Assembly (NCBI GenBank): GCA_010015655.1
Contig: ML976673.1
Span: forward strand, 441,898-505,897
Length of the DNA: 64,000 bases
Source of the DNA: Bimuria novae-zelandiae CBS 107.79
Taxonomy: Eukaryota; Ascomycota; Dothideomycetes; Pleosporales; Didymosphaeriaceae
Direction of reading: 5' to 3'
Part shown: in pieces, positions 1-10,931 of the stretch
Position numbering within the stretch: the stretch's first letter is position 1
Layout: each line of letters opens with the position of its first letter
Notes under the pieces: generated by a model
What the model saw: only the letters and a program-made list of their open reading frames with translations
Told to the model about the DNA's origin: nothing
Database searches by the model: none
Program-made: the position numbers and the translations under genes

Positions 1-1091
1 GCGGTGACACCGTTTGTGCCGCCTTCAGCAAAGGCTATAGTCGCTCAACTGGTTGGGCAACATGAGAGAGGTTGACAGGAATAGTTTTGTAACGGTAAAT
101 TACGTGCCATTCAGAACAGAGCTGTTGTATAAGAAGTTTCGAGCGATGCGCAGGGGACCTATCTGAAAGTCAAAGTCTCCTAATATCACGGTGTATAACA
201 ATCGTTTTAGGTTGAAAAATGGAGTTTCCGGGCAGAAAGAGGTGGTTACACCGTGATTGTCTTACAAAAGCTTGATAAGGCACAGCTATGTAAAAAGGGT
301 ACCTAGACACTGCACTGTGGGGTTTTCTACTCACGAGCGCTTCTACGTATGCCCTGGGAGATCCAGTAGCCTGAATGGCTCGACATCGTAGGAGTGCCGT
401 AAGCGTACCATTCCTCGGTCGTCAGACAGACGCTTGGAACACATCCCAACATGCGCGGTCGTTTCTTCCAAAGGTCACAATCCGTTCTGTTGGTGATCTT
501 GGTGGTGTGCAATGTGGAACAGTACAGGCTGCGTATAACCTACATTGTCCATTGGATAAAATAGCAGCGACGAGATCTTGTTTATGCGCTTATCTCTAGT
601 AGATATCAGACTAAACACAATGCGCCACATACCATCCTTAATATCAAGTCGCTCGGGAGCTACGATGCTCAAGAACGCCAATTCACTGCGCGTTGAGGCC
701 CTCTCATGCCCTCGAAAAGCCACAGATTAGCCTAGGGTGACTTAACTTACTTTGTTTAGTTCTACTTGACGTACTTTAGTTAGTTCTAGGAGCACATGAT
801 TAGTGCGTTATGTGCGACTTTTTCGTGGCCGTGAGACTCTCACAGGTGTTGAGAGGAGACCCAAACTAAGTCTAGCCGGTCCAAGTTAGATCAAGGTGAG
901 AAATACTGACTAAACGCCAACTTCGAGCAAGGCTCCGACCCACCTGGCACATTTCATCATTCACAGCCATGACCTCATGCATTGGTGATGTGAATCTCCG
1001 CGGCGACGCGTTTTGTCAGCCCCGGAAGGCGCGAACAGTACCATGAGCGTCTCTGATCGGTGGGCCCGGGGTCACAAACTTGCGCGTAGCA
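1..1091. other. Intergenic, no gene recognised
   Basis: No reading frame here resembles a known protein and the open frames are short (under 85 codons) and overlap on opposite strands. The segment 740-790 has a run of TTAGTT-type words that could be decayed repeat. The last part must hold the promoter of the membrane-protein gene that starts at 1092. Confidence 0.6.
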
Positions 1092-2330
1092 ATGGACACA
1101 CAGGCACGCTCCCCTTCCAGGCATGAGCCGAAAAGGCATACAGCACCGTTATCCTTCTTCAATCCGACGCGTGTGCTCTTCACATCCGAAATCGCGAGTT
1201 CGAAGCCATCGTTATCTGGCCACGTACCCGTCTCTACCAACACCGCGAACCTGATCTCGCACCCGGCGGTAACCTACAAGTGGACGTCGCGCAACAATCG
1301 CAAAGGCCGACATGCTGTCTCAATCGATCTGAGTCGTTGGACATCAAGGGATAAGGAGTTGACCCGCAGACCTACAACATCATGGCAGACAACACTGAGA
1401 GGGATATGGCGGATGTTCACCAAGTTCCCTGTGTGGGACGTATCGTATGATGTCGCCACAATCTTCACGCTGGGCAGCGTCGTCTGGGTCTTCAACGCGT
1501 TCTTCGTTTGGCTACCTCTCGCAGCGCCACGCACGGAATTCACGAATGAAGAGTTATACGGGGGCGGAATAACAGCGTTCATCGGGGCGACCATTTTTGA
1601 AATAGGCTCGATATTGCTCATGGCTGAGGCCGTCAACGAGAACCGCACGGCATGCTTTGGATGGGCGCTTGAGCGCGCTTTGTCCTCTGATAGCGAGAAG
1701 GCATCGGTGGATGGTCTGCATTTACGGCCGACGGAATCGCATTGCACGCATCACCACAAAAATAGGAGGAACCTTGTCGGAAGAGCTGTGACTATGGGGT
1801 CGATGCCGCGTCCGGGCTCGAAACTTCAACCGCAGGAGAGATCTTGGATCTGGTTTCCTTCGGTACAAGAACTTCGCAACCACTACATCCGCGAACTCGG
1901 CTTCCTTGCCTCCCTCACGCAACTTGTCGCCGCATCTATCTTCTGGATCGCCGGGTTCACCGCGCTGCCAGGTATTTACGATCACATGTCTCGCACCGTG
2001 ACTATTGTGTTATACTGGACTCCGCAAGTCGTTGGTGGTACAGGCTTCATTCTTTCTGGCGCGCTGTTCATGTTAGAGACGCAAGAGCGATGGTACAAAC
2101 CCGCTTTCCAGACACTCGGATGGTGGATAGGCGCTTGGAACTTTATAGGTGGGGTGGGTTTCACGTTGTGCCCTGCATTTGGGTACGACGAGAGCAGTTG
2201 GGCACAGTATCAAGCTTGTCTGAGTACATTTTGGGCCAGCTGGGCTTTCTTGATTGGAAGCGTACTGCAGTGGTATGAGAGTCTGGAAAAGCATCCTCTG
2301 GAGGTGAAGAGTACCAAGGATAAAGCTTAA
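1092..2330 (+). CDS. Conserved fungal six-helix integral membrane protein
   Basis: Single-exon gene of 412 codons. The frame is open a little upstream, but the first ATG is at 1092 (MDTQARS), so I use it. The N-terminal ~110 residues are hydrophilic. Hydrophobic stretches follow at about 116-139, 153-178, 268-294, 303-326, 338-366 and 375-398, giving six likely membrane segments, with a His-rich cytosolic loop (THHHKNRRN) near residue 218. Conserved-looking pieces are VWDVSYDVATIFTLGSVVW, GGGITAFIGATIFEIGS and WAFLIGSVLQWYESL. I recognise this pattern as a family of uncharacterised integral membrane proteins found throughout Pezizomycotina; length is normal and no frame is broken. Transport or other activity is unknown. 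The start could be further downstream, as the first ~80 residues look poorly conserved in style. Confidence 0.75.
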   Translation: MDTQARSPSRHEPKRHTAPLSFFNPTRVLFTSEIASSKPSLSGHVPVSTNTANLISHPAVTYKWTSRNNRKGRHAVSIDLSRWTSRDKELTRRPTTSWQTTLRGIWRMFTKFPVWDVSYDVATIFTLGSVVWVFNAFFVWLPLAAPRTEFTNEELYGGGITAFIGATIFEIGSILLMAEAVNENRTACFGWALERALSSDSEKASVDGLHLRPTESHCTHHHKNRRNLVGRAVTMGSMPRPGSKLQPQERSWIWFPSVQELRNHYIRELGFLASLTQLVAASIFWIAGFTALPGIYDHMSRTVTIVLYWTPQVVGGTGFILSGALFMLETQERWYKPAFQTLGWWIGAWNFIGGVGFTLCPAFGYDESSWAQYQACLSTFWASWAFLIGSVLQWYESLEKHPLEVKSTKDKA

Positions 2331-2460
2331 GCTCCAGACAAACATGGGAACGATGGAATTGGGCAAAGGCTCGTAGTTTGTGTGACATTGTCCCCTCGAC
2401 CCAATATCGCATCTCTCAACACTGCACCTACGGCACGATTGGTTATCCCGATTGTGGGGT

Positions 2461-2572
2461 AAAAGCTCGGGTAAGACGGTTCTATTTAGCAATGTCTTAT
2501 TCCAGTGTGTTAACCCAGAATGAGCGATACCATGGTTGACTACATCTATTTTTTACCCGGCTGTTAGGCATC
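2461..2572. repeat. Dispersed ~110-bp repeat, copy A
   Basis: Closely related to segments at 15679-15796 (copy B) and 32822-32912 (copy C). Shared words are GGTAAGACGGTTCT, ATGTCTTA, CAGTGTGTTA, GTTGACTACATCTA and CCCGGCTGTTAGGCA. An internal inverted pair TAAGAC/GTCTTA is kept between copies A and C. It lies about 130 bp downstream of the membrane-protein gene. It has no coding capacity and is probably a small non-autonomous element. Confidence 0.7.
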
Positions 2573-3117
2573 TCGAGTCTGTTCCTTTCAATTCATTCCT
2601 GTCTCACCTCCTTGTTTTCGTGTGCGGAGAACGTTCCCTTTGTCCTGATTAACGTCACTTCGTGTTCTGGGGTGACGGGAAGACAGCGTTCACTTTGTGA
2701 ATGCTTCGAATTGTTCCATTCTAGAGAACGTGCTGGAGTGCACCTTCCGGTAACGTGGAACTTGAAAGATAGGAAGGCTGCTTCCTCGGTACGCCCCCAC
2801 CCAGCGGAGCTTCTCTTTCTCAACGGCCTCAACGGCCTCAACGCGACGATTCTCATCACAACAGCAACTCTGGTAGCGAGAAAAAAATTCGAAGGATAGG
2901 GAGGCGCGAACAATGCCTGAGGGAAGCACGCCGGGGTGGGATGAAAAGTTCCTTCCATTGACGCCGGCCATGTCTGATGCCTTCTACGGATTCCACCCTT
3001 GCGAACACTCTTGTTTTCTTCAACAAACCCATCACTACCACGAACATTAACACCATCGTTAAGCCCCGTTACCTTCAGCATTCTTAATTCGCGACCCATC
3101 GCCGTCAATCGTTTGCA
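2573..3117. other. Intergenic, promoter side of the MFS gene
   Basis: No supported gene. A 9-bp unit close to AACGGCCTC is repeated in tandem around 2820-2841. Polypyrimidine tracts near 3000-3110 fit the 5' leader of the MFS transporter gene that starts at 3118. Confidence 0.5.
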
Positions 3118-5439
3118 ATGGCTTCTTCGTCCGCCACAGAACTTGCCTCGGCGGATGCCAGTTCCACACCAACGTCTTTACCAGCCCCCAGAAGCCGTGA
3201 GAGATCCAGTTGGTGCAAGAGGCTCTCGCAAATCTGGAATACTGAAACTGCAGGGAATGCAGATCTAAATGCCGCAGGTGGCGAGAGCAGCGTTGCTCAG
3301 ACGCTGATCAGCTTCGCCGACATCGTCCCTCCTCCGCGTGATCCCAGTTCTCCACATCTTCTGGCAGCTCCGGCTTCTCCGCGCGCTCGGGCTCCTCCAC
3401 GGGCTTGGGCTCCTCCACGTGCTTGGGCTTCTCGCGGTGTCCCGGGTCCTTCCAATGCTCCGCCTACTCTACATGCTTCGGCTTCCCCTCGTGCTCCGCG
3501 TCGTCCACTCAGTCCGCACCCTCCCCTTATTCCAGATTTGGTGACGTGGGAAGACGAAGATCGAGAGAATCCGTACGTAACCCCGAGTACCTATACCGTG
3601 GTACTACGAACAACTATAGGAATACAAAACAGATCAGTCTGAGCTGACTTTTTTACTTCTGCGTTTAGGCTCAATTGGCCGCGGGGAAAGAAAGCACTCA
3701 ATGCCGGCATCATTTTAATCATGTGTGCGACACAGTAAGTACTCCACCCTTTGCCCAATTCGGACACCTTGCAGTATCCCAGCAACCACAGTGCGATGAC
3801 GGACGGTTGACGACCATTTCAATATCTAAACACCAAGCCTCCGCCGCAACGTTTATCCAAAGCAAAACTTGGACGGGACTCATCCACCTGGGATGACATG
3901 TCTGCTATTTTCTCGCCCACTTGCTGCGACTGGCTTTGGATCATGCTAACCCACCACAGTGCTTTTGCAGCCACCGCTTTCATTCCCGCCATTTCAGCGA
4001 TAACGGAGCAATTCGGTTCGAGCAATGCCTACTTCACCGCATTCATCGTCTCCGCCTACGTTCTGGGTTTCACGATGGGTCCTCTAATCTTCGTCCCCCT
4101 GTCTGACATATTCGGCCACCACCCCATACACCTCTTCTGCAATGCACTCTTTGTGGTTGCCACTTGTTGGTGTGCCCGATCCAGTACTCTGGGCGAGCTG
4201 GCCCTAGCACGACTTTTGGCCGGTTGTGGAGGTGGCATCACGCCAGCACTCGGACCGTCGACCGTTAGAAACACATTTAGTGCAGGAATTGCGCAGACTT
4301 TGCTCGTGATAGCGGTAGAATTGACAATATACCTCGTTCCAGCAATCAGTCCACTAGCCGGTGGCCACATTCACGCAAGATTGGGTTGGGAATGGACTTT
4401 TTGGGTTCCGGCGATTATGGGAGCGTTCTGCTTAGGTACGTCGCACTATAATGGGTAAGAAAACAGTCGTTCTGAAATTGCTGACTGCGTATCCACGAGC
4501 TTAGTCTTAAGTATCGCCCTATCCGAAGCCCACGGGCCGGTACTACTTTGGAGAAAAGCTCGCAGAGTACGAAGTCGAACTGGAAAAACCAGTCACTATA
4601 CGCCATTCAGTGAGGACGTAAACCATCTCTTCTTCGTCAGTCCCTTTTGGGGTGGCATGCGGCGACCACTGCGACTACTCATTTCACCTTCGCTCTTCGT
4701 ACCCTCGCTGTTACCTGCCGTCGGCTTTGCATTCTTGTATATTGTCTACATCACCCTGCCCACTTCTTTTCTTCCCATCTACCATTGGACAAACGAGAAT
4801 TCTGGGCTCGCCTATCTCGGTATCGCACTCGGTGGTCTACTTGGCGTCATTGCCGTTGCTTTTATCAATAAATCCCTACAGAAGGGTAGCGAACCCAAAG
4901 ACCAGATGCCGGAAAATAGACTTATCTATCTCCTCCTGGGCTGGTTACTAACAGGTCCTGCACTCATCTTCTACGGGTGGACAATACAAAATAAGACGCA
5001 CTGGAGCGGGCCAGTGGTCAATCTAGGGTTGCTCGGGGCGGGGGAGACGTTCGCCTTTGTAAGTCCTACGTACGGTACCATGTCAAGCTTGAGCACACAG
5101 CGATGTATCTCTTCCGTTGATTTCACGCTAACTATGCAGATTTCAAACGAGGTTTACCTCGTCGAGAGATTTCGCGAGGACCCCGCTGCGGCTTCCTATG
5201 CGAGCCTGGTTCTAAAGTCATTGTTGGGCGGTTTAATACCCGTATTTTCGAACAAAATGTTGGCATACTTCGAGATACCATTTGCTTTCTACCTTCTCGG
5301 GTTTATTGCATTGGGTCTATCCGCTGCCCCAGGAATACTGTACCTGTCCAGGAAGAGGGGACAACAGGCCGCTGCAGAGAACGCAGCAGGTAACGCAGCA
5401 GAGAACGCGGCAGAGAGCGCTTCAGAGAGCGGTTCTTAG
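3118..5439 (+). CDS. MFS drug/metabolite transporter (DHA1-like), five exons
   Basis: Exons 3118-3572, 3669-3734, 3960-4435, 4505-5058 and 5140-5439 join to 616 codons with no stop. All donors are GTAAGT/GTACGT, and branch sites CTAAC or CTGAC precede acceptors. The 12-helix major facilitator core starts after the family signature WEDEDRENP-LNWP, which is split across intron 1. The second half has the loop STISGLAYLG equivalent (NENSGLAYLGIALGG) and a well-kept second repeat, ending in helix 12 at LYLSRKRG. The N-terminal ~150 residues are low complexity, with an imperfect repeat of APPRAWAPPRAW. The loop 2-3 motif A reads PLSDIFGHHP, with His where basic Arg-Arg is usual, so coupling may be altered. 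The C-tail is an Ala/Glu/Asn/Ser repeat. Substrate is unknown, and no biosynthetic genes lie nearby. Confidence 0.85.
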
Positions 5440-5994
5440 CTGCGAAGGGTGTAAACGGTGCGTGATTCACTTCTCGCTTAGTAATGAAAATTGCTACCGT
5501 ACACTCACTCACTGCTTCACTGTCCGTGCGAGCGCTACTCTGATACATTTGCTATTATCTGTTTGGCAGAATAGCAAGCTCCCTCACTCACCGCCGCTGC
5601 TAGCGCTACTCTGAAACACTTGTGCTATTGTCTCTTAAGGTGGAATTCTTCATTACCATTTCCCTTCCAGCACTTTCTCTCTGTACCACAACAGTTCCAC
5701 TGCGACACGTCAAAACGCTTGCATCCTACGGACTGCACTCGAAGCTCTCTTCAATCAACCATAACTCCTATCTTTCCAAGCGGCAGACGCTTCCCTTGCT
5801 TCTTCGGTACGGCCTTACCCAGCCGAGCTCAACAACAACGTCAGGCAGACGGCAGACGCTTCACCTCTCACGCCCACACTTGAGGAGCGCTCCTCCACGA
5901 AAGCCACTTGCGCACACGTCATACAGCAATCTCCACGGCTACCGAGAACACTTCGTCAGCTTATCAACCTCTCGGCCCTCTTTCGACACCCAAA
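5440..5994. other. Intergenic between MFS and small membrane protein genes
   Basis: A CT-rich, coding-poor stretch. A long open frame runs through it into the next gene in a different phase but is Arg/His/Leu-rich without domain features, so I treat it as an artefact. It probably holds the 3' end of the MFS gene and the promoter/leader of the next one. Confidence 0.5.
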
Positions 5995-6387
5995 ATGGCC
6001 GGCCTGTCCTTTCTCCAATGCGCTTTCCTCTCCGCCTTCATCATCTACCTAGTACGGACCTACGACAAGTTCATGTACTACCCACACATCTTCGGCTACC
6101 TCCTCGACGTCATCTTCACGCGCGATCCGCAGGACGACCTAGTCGCCGGCTCCGGCTACACGCTCTTCATCGACGACAACTGGAACTTCTTCATGCAGAT
6201 CTACGGCCTCATCGTCTCGATTTTCTGGGGCACGCTGTTGCTCGTTACGGTTATGCCGCTACTCGTCTTCGTGCATGTGGTGCGCAAGGAAATGAAGGAA
6301 GTTGCGGAGCGCGATAGGGACTATGCATGGATCCATGAGCATGGGACGACGCCGCCGTGGAGGGTGTGGGCGGTGGATGAGTACTAG
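5995..6387 (+). CDS. Small two-helix membrane protein, function unknown
   Basis: The frame is open from 5908, but the ATG at 5995 (MAGLSFLQ) directly precedes a hydrophobic helix, so I prefer it; this gives 130 codons. Helix 1 is at about residues 5-20 (FLQCAFLSAFIIYLV) and helix 2 at about 70-95 (MQIYGLIVSIFWGTLLLVTVMPLL). The segment between them is acidic and aromatic (DVIFTRDPQDDLVAG), and the C-tail is charged (KEMKEVAERDRDYAWIHEHG). Base usage is strongly C-ending, as in real genes of this window. I do not recognise the family. The alternative start at 5908 would add 29 hydrophilic residues. Confidence 0.6.
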   Translation: MAGLSFLQCAFLSAFIIYLVRTYDKFMYYPHIFGYLLDVIFTRDPQDDLVAGSGYTLFIDDNWNFFMQIYGLIVSIFWGTLLLVTVMPLLVFVHVVRKEMKEVAERDRDYAWIHEHGTTPPWRVWAVDEY

Positions 6388-6478
6388 AAGAGGATGGATA
6401 AGAGGAGCGAGGCGGAGATTTATGCGGAGAAGTGGGGGATGAAGATGTACTCGTAGGGGCTGCGGATGGGAGGGGTGG

Positions 6479-6590
6479 GTTTGATTTTGCGGTCTGATTT
6501 CTGCGGTTTGCTTTTTGCGATTTGATTTTTGCGGTGTGATTTCTGCGTCTGATTTTCTGGGTCTGATTTTTGCGGTTTGATTTTTGCGCA
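6479..6590. repeat. Degenerate ~14-bp tandem repeat (TGATTTTTGCGG-type)
   Basis: About eight copies of a unit close to TTTGATTTTTGCGG follow one another with small length changes (13-15 bp). It begins about 90 bp after the stop of the small membrane-protein gene. The remaining spacer, up to 6781, shows no gene. Confidence 0.75.
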
Positions 6591-6781
6591 GCTGTGGGTC
6601 TGTACGTTTGGTGTAGTGAACGCTGTCGCGGCGGGTTGATATGAGGCGATGGGCGCCCCGGCAACTGAGGCACCTACCTGTATAAGTGGCGGTATTAAAT
6701 GAAGGGCGCTGTACGATCGCTCGCATACACGCATACGCATAAACATCTTCTCGCAATCGCTGTGGTCAGCTTGCTACCGCG

Positions 6782-7972
6782 ATGAGTGCTTCACCACGAG
6801 GTCGTCATTCTGTTCCCTCTACGCTCTCCGAGCCTGCCATGAAGGACGAACTGGATACTCAGACCGGCGATGCCATCCCCATCGATCCGCAGCTCCTCGA
6901 TGCGCCTCCTGTCGCAGCGCAAGGCCCGAAGCCCAGGTACACCCACTCCCACATTCTCTAAATACAATACTTATACGCATTCTACAGCACCATCACCCTC
7001 GTCACCGTCTACGCCTCTCCACCTACCGACAGTGTCGACCCTCCTCACGTCTCCGGCCCCATCCAGCGCACATGGCCCATCCGCACCGCCCTCCTAACCA
7101 CGCACTCCACCTTCTTTCGCACCCGCTGCTCCGACCCTCTCGAGGCCCCGATCAGCCTCGATCTCCCCAGCTCCATGGCTCTCTCCACTTTCCAAGACTT
7201 CGTCGACTTCATCCACAGCAGCATATACTCCCCCTCCAAGCTCGCGCCAGACTACCACGTCGTCGGCACGCACCTGTGCTCCTGGGTACTCGGCACACAT
7301 CTCGGCGCGGAGCAGTATAAGACGGCCGCGCTGCACGAAGTGTACACTTGGTTGGAGCCGCTGGCGCGCTCGGCGAATAAGGGACGAGGCTATAATGTAG
7401 TGCGCGCGGTGGATGTAGCATTTCTCTGCTCGGCGACCGAAGAAGGAGACGTGATGCGCGCGATGGTGATCGATGCTGTGGTCGCGCACTGGTCGCAACG
7501 TGACGTCTTGGCCATCGACGCGGCGCTGATGAATGCGCAGATTCAAAGCTCCTCTCCGCACCCGGGGAGTTTCGTGGCTGTCTTCGCCGGCGAAGCCGCC
7601 TCCGACGGGGACGAGCAGGCGTGGGTGACCCTTTACACCGCCCATCAGTCTTTCCGCAAGCGCGTACAAAGTAGCCGGAACGTGTCGGAGCGGCATCGCG
7701 GACGGCTGTTGCGCGAGGTGGAGGAGTATATCGCGGGTACGACGGCGCCCGTGGAAGAAGAGTTTGAGATAAAGAAGCGGGCGGAGCGGAGTAACGCTGC
7801 GCTGTTTTCCTCTCCGGGGGCCACGGTTAGGGGGAGGGAGGCGGAGGCGGCGCTGGAGGGGAGGCATATGCGGAGTCCGAGTCGGAGACGGAGGAGCAGC
7901 GCGGGTAGTGTGGGGGAGGCGTCGGGGTTAGTGGATGGGGAGCGGTATATGACTGAGGACGGGGGGGTTTAG
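6782..7972 (+). CDS. BTB/POZ-like domain protein
   Basis: Two exons, 6782-6936 and 6988-7972, join in frame to 379 codons (51-bp intron, GTACAC...ACAG). The ATG at 6782 begins MSASPRGRHS. After a disordered ~55-residue leader the protein has a BTB-like order of elements: a strand (ITLVTVYA), then IRTALLTTHSTFFRTRCSD, which resembles the BTB 'HK.ll...S.yF' stretch, then ISLDLP and FQDFVDFIHSSIYSP, which matches the 'F..fl.wlYtg' stretch. YHVVGTHLCSWVLGTHLGAEQYKTAALHEVYTWLEPL then fits the helix-rich end of the fold. The C-terminal third is charged and probably disordered. Fungal BTB proteins of this kind are mostly uncharacterised and may be Cul3 adaptors or scaffolds, which is inference. The fold assignment is by eye. 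Confidence 0.6.
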
Positions 7973-8566
7973 GTATGCTTGAAAGGGTGTGGCGGAGTGG
8001 GGTTTGGATGTTGTGATTGAGGTTTCTTGAAATTTCTGCGGTACTGTGCAGATGAACTGGAGGAACTGTGTGGGATGAGCGTTGCGTTATGAGAAGTGTA
8101 GTTTGGCTTTTGCACCCGTCAGTGGTGTGAAGTTGGACGGGAAACATTGACGCATATGGGTGGATTGCAAACGAGAAACAGCTTGCCTATCGAACAAGTT
8201 TCATTTGGTGATGTGTGTTCAGTGGTGGACTAGAGGATTGAACATTGAACACACTGCACTTGAATGAAGTTGAGTAGCGCTAAACTAAAAGGGATAGTAC
8301 CTTCTGCAGGGAACAGGAACTCAATAGAGAGCTGACAGAGAAGTCATATCAGTACATACGCTCCAAACTCAAATATACACTTTTCCTCCTTCCAGATCTT
8401 AACCCGGGAGCCCTTCCATTCACTAAATACACTCTAGGAAACCCATTCCCAGTTTGTACTGATATAGAAACCACAAAACAATACAAGCACACATCCTCCT
8501 CTTACAGGTCCGATCCTCACTATGAATCGACATGTTGTAGAAGCGTCGATTCGCATACCCTCCGGA
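7973..8566. other. Convergent intergenic region
   Basis: Lies between the 3' ends of the BTB-like gene (plus) and the transcription-factor gene (minus). No gene is visible. It should contain both polyadenylation regions; AT-rich tracts occur around 8340-8480. Confidence 0.5.
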
Positions 8567-10931
8567 TCAGTTGCCCGGATCCAAGAATCCGTCCAAATTC
8601 TCATAGTTCAACGGCCTGAACAGCTCATTACTCAGATCCGCGCCCGAGCTACCTAGTAATCCCTCAAAGTTCTCAAACGCGGTATCGAAGTTCAGCCAGT
8701 CGGGACTTGTTTCCGAGAAGTCGAATGGCTGGCCTGCAGGCGCTATTTGTGGGGTTGCACCATGGTGGTGGGGGTGAGATCCGCGCTCACTACTTGTCGG
8801 GTGCTGTCCTGGCGTAGGAGGCGGCGGGAGAGGATTCAAGAGGTTCGTCATATTGGGCGTCGGCGTAGCCGTGGGGTGATGAGTTTGCAGGCGTGGATCA
8901 ATGGGCGTGTTATTGTCGCGCGTCTGCCAATTGCTTGGTGCAGAGGGGTGGTGCTGCTGTTGACTGCGAACGGCTACAGGGTCCGGTTTCGTCGCTGATT
9001 GGGGTGCATGATCAGCAACAGGGGCAGGTGTGTTCGGGTTTCGTGTATTGCGGTCTGCGTTGTTCAGGACGGCGGTGCCTAGGTCGGCCATCGTACCAGC
9101 TGACCACCATGCGTAGCGGAGGCGGTTGAGTAACATGACGCATTGCTTTAGCTCTTCTGTCGCGCGATTGATGTGCACCTTCAGCCTCCTAGAGCGGAAA
9201 TGCCGGTATACCACGCTTAGTGCGACAGAGAGTGCGTACGGAACTAGAGGTAGAGGTGGTAGGCGTTCTGGAGCTTCCGCATTGAGTAGATGAATGACGC
9301 GGGTTGCTGATAAACTCTGCCGCACATAGGATGGCGTTGACTTGACGGGAGCGTTGATGGACAGCGATTTATGTGATGCCATGCACATGGTGTGATGGAA
9401 CAGCGACAGGAGGCCTATACTTTGTCAGAAATCGGGTCTCTTTTCTCGGGGTGTACTCACTCATGATGGGACCATCAAGCTTGTCCTCACCATCGCCAAC
9501 CATCTCTTCGAAGCCCAGGAAGTCGTCTCCTTCCCAGCCCGTCTCTTCCGACTTGCTTCCCGGTCTGTAATAGTCGATGACCTTGTCGAGCATCTCTGAA
9601 ATCTGGAGCCACACACCGAACGGACTTGATCGTTTCTCTGGGTCCATTGGCAGCTTCGTTAGGCTGTTATCCCGCTCGTGCATCAGGAGCGGCCTTCCAT
9701 TCATGCACGCATTGATCTTGTCCAGGCTCCACAGACACCAGAACAAGTCCTCTAGATTTTCATCGTCGTCTGACTTCTGGTTTTTCCACTGATGCCCAAA
9801 TTGTAAACCAAACGTGTGTGCGTGGTGAATAGCCTGTGCCAGGTGCATAGATGCTTGTTCAGCGCCGTCCGGCCCCTCGCAATGAAGTGAAACGAGCGCT
9901 AGAACTTGGATAAGCACCACGCGGTTCTTCTCGAGTTTCGCCTCGATGCCTGCGATGACAGCGTTGTACAATCGATGAGAGAACTCCCGTGGGCCCATCT
10001 TGCGAGGGTCGTCGCCTAGGTACAGGTAGTTCGCCGCATCGGCATGCTTAGACGCTACGACACATATGGCTTGCATCAGCAGTCTTGATTCATTCCCATG
10101 TCTATATCGCTCCGAGAAGACATCCCGGTCAATAAGTGGCAGCAGCGGATGCACATAGTTGAAGTACAGTTCGAGTAAGCCATCCTGACACTGGCGAGGG
10201 GGCAGTATGGAAACACCTACTGTTTCCAGATACTGACAGAGAGCTCGATGGACTTTGACGTCCTGACTTGCAGTTGGACTGATGTCGTCAAATCTTGCAG
10301 GCGCTTGTCCGGGCTGGCTCGTGGACGGTCTGCGTAGAGCCGGATTCTCGCCTTCAATCCACTGGCCGATCGACGGAATAATGGGAGACTGTAGTGCCTT
10401 CCCCTTTTCCGAGTAGACTTGTTCCCTGAGGACTGCCTCTGGGTTCAGGTAACCCAGGCTACATCTAGAATGAGCTTTGGATCCCACAACAGATATTGGG
10501 AACTTACAAGTTCGGAGGTGTCTGGGGGTGCGGGTCGTCGCTCGGGCTGTAAGGTGGCATGGTCGGAGGAGGGCCATCACGTTGACCATCGCCTCGCTGG
10601 CCTCTTTGATCATGAAAGTTAGGAGGCGATGCATGATGTTCAGCCTGAGCGTGGTTGGCGGGCTGTCCGCTTTTGGTAGAGCTTCCGTCCGCGTCGTCGT
10701 CGAAAGTATGGCTGCACCGCTTCTACTGGACGGTTAGAGGACCGCCACCGCGCTCTACATGGTTGTGCTGAATGATGCTCACCCTGCGCTTCTTACACGA
10801 CTCGCATGCGCGGTGGACGCCTGTGGAGCCACATTAGCAGCCTGGCTCTCGGAGAACAGCACCAGGTCCTAGTTACGCTTGCGCTTCCGGAAGAACTCGT
10901 TGTTTGCGGCGAAGGTTATCATGGTGCTCAT
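8567..10931 (-). CDS. Fungal zinc-cluster-type transcription factor with middle homology region
   Basis: Five exons on the minus strand: 10877-10931, 10783-10820, 10508-10722, 9461-10464 and 8567-9414, together 719 codons without stop. Introns are 56, 60, 43 and 46 bp. The N-terminus reads MSTMITF, then a basic stretch RKRKR that could be a nuclear signal, then HRACESCKKRRKRCSHTF, which gives C-x2-C-x6-C. No further Cys follows in the next ~60 residues, so only the first half of a classical Zn2Cys6 cluster is visible. The fungal_trans-like middle region spans roughly residues 165-410, from LLELYFNYVHPLLPLIDRDVF to FWCLWSLDKINACMNGRPLL. A Pro/His/Gln-rich tail ends in an acidic-aromatic stretch (PDWLNFDTAFENFEGLLG) typical of activation domains. 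The general layout suggests the CTF1-beta/FarB-like group, but targets are unknown. Confidence 0.8.

Noticed and set aside
5622..6317. 231-codon plus-strand frame overlapping the small membrane-protein gene
   Set aside because: Arg/Leu/His/Pro-rich shadow of the real frame at 5995-6387; no domain and no sensible start.
6251..6756. Lys/Gln/Arg/Thr-rich frames on the minus strand
   Set aside because: They simply translate the ~14-bp tandem repeat in all three phases.
7094..7867. 257-codon minus-strand frame opposite the BTB-like gene
   Set aside because: Antisense shadow; Arg/Pro-rich with no domain, while the plus-strand frame has an intron and coherent motifs.
3118..10931. Secondary-metabolite cluster (MFS transporter plus zinc-cluster-type regulator)
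   Set aside because: No polyketide synthase, peptide synthetase, terpene synthase, P450 or methyltransferase lies nearby; the two genes are separated by unrelated ones.
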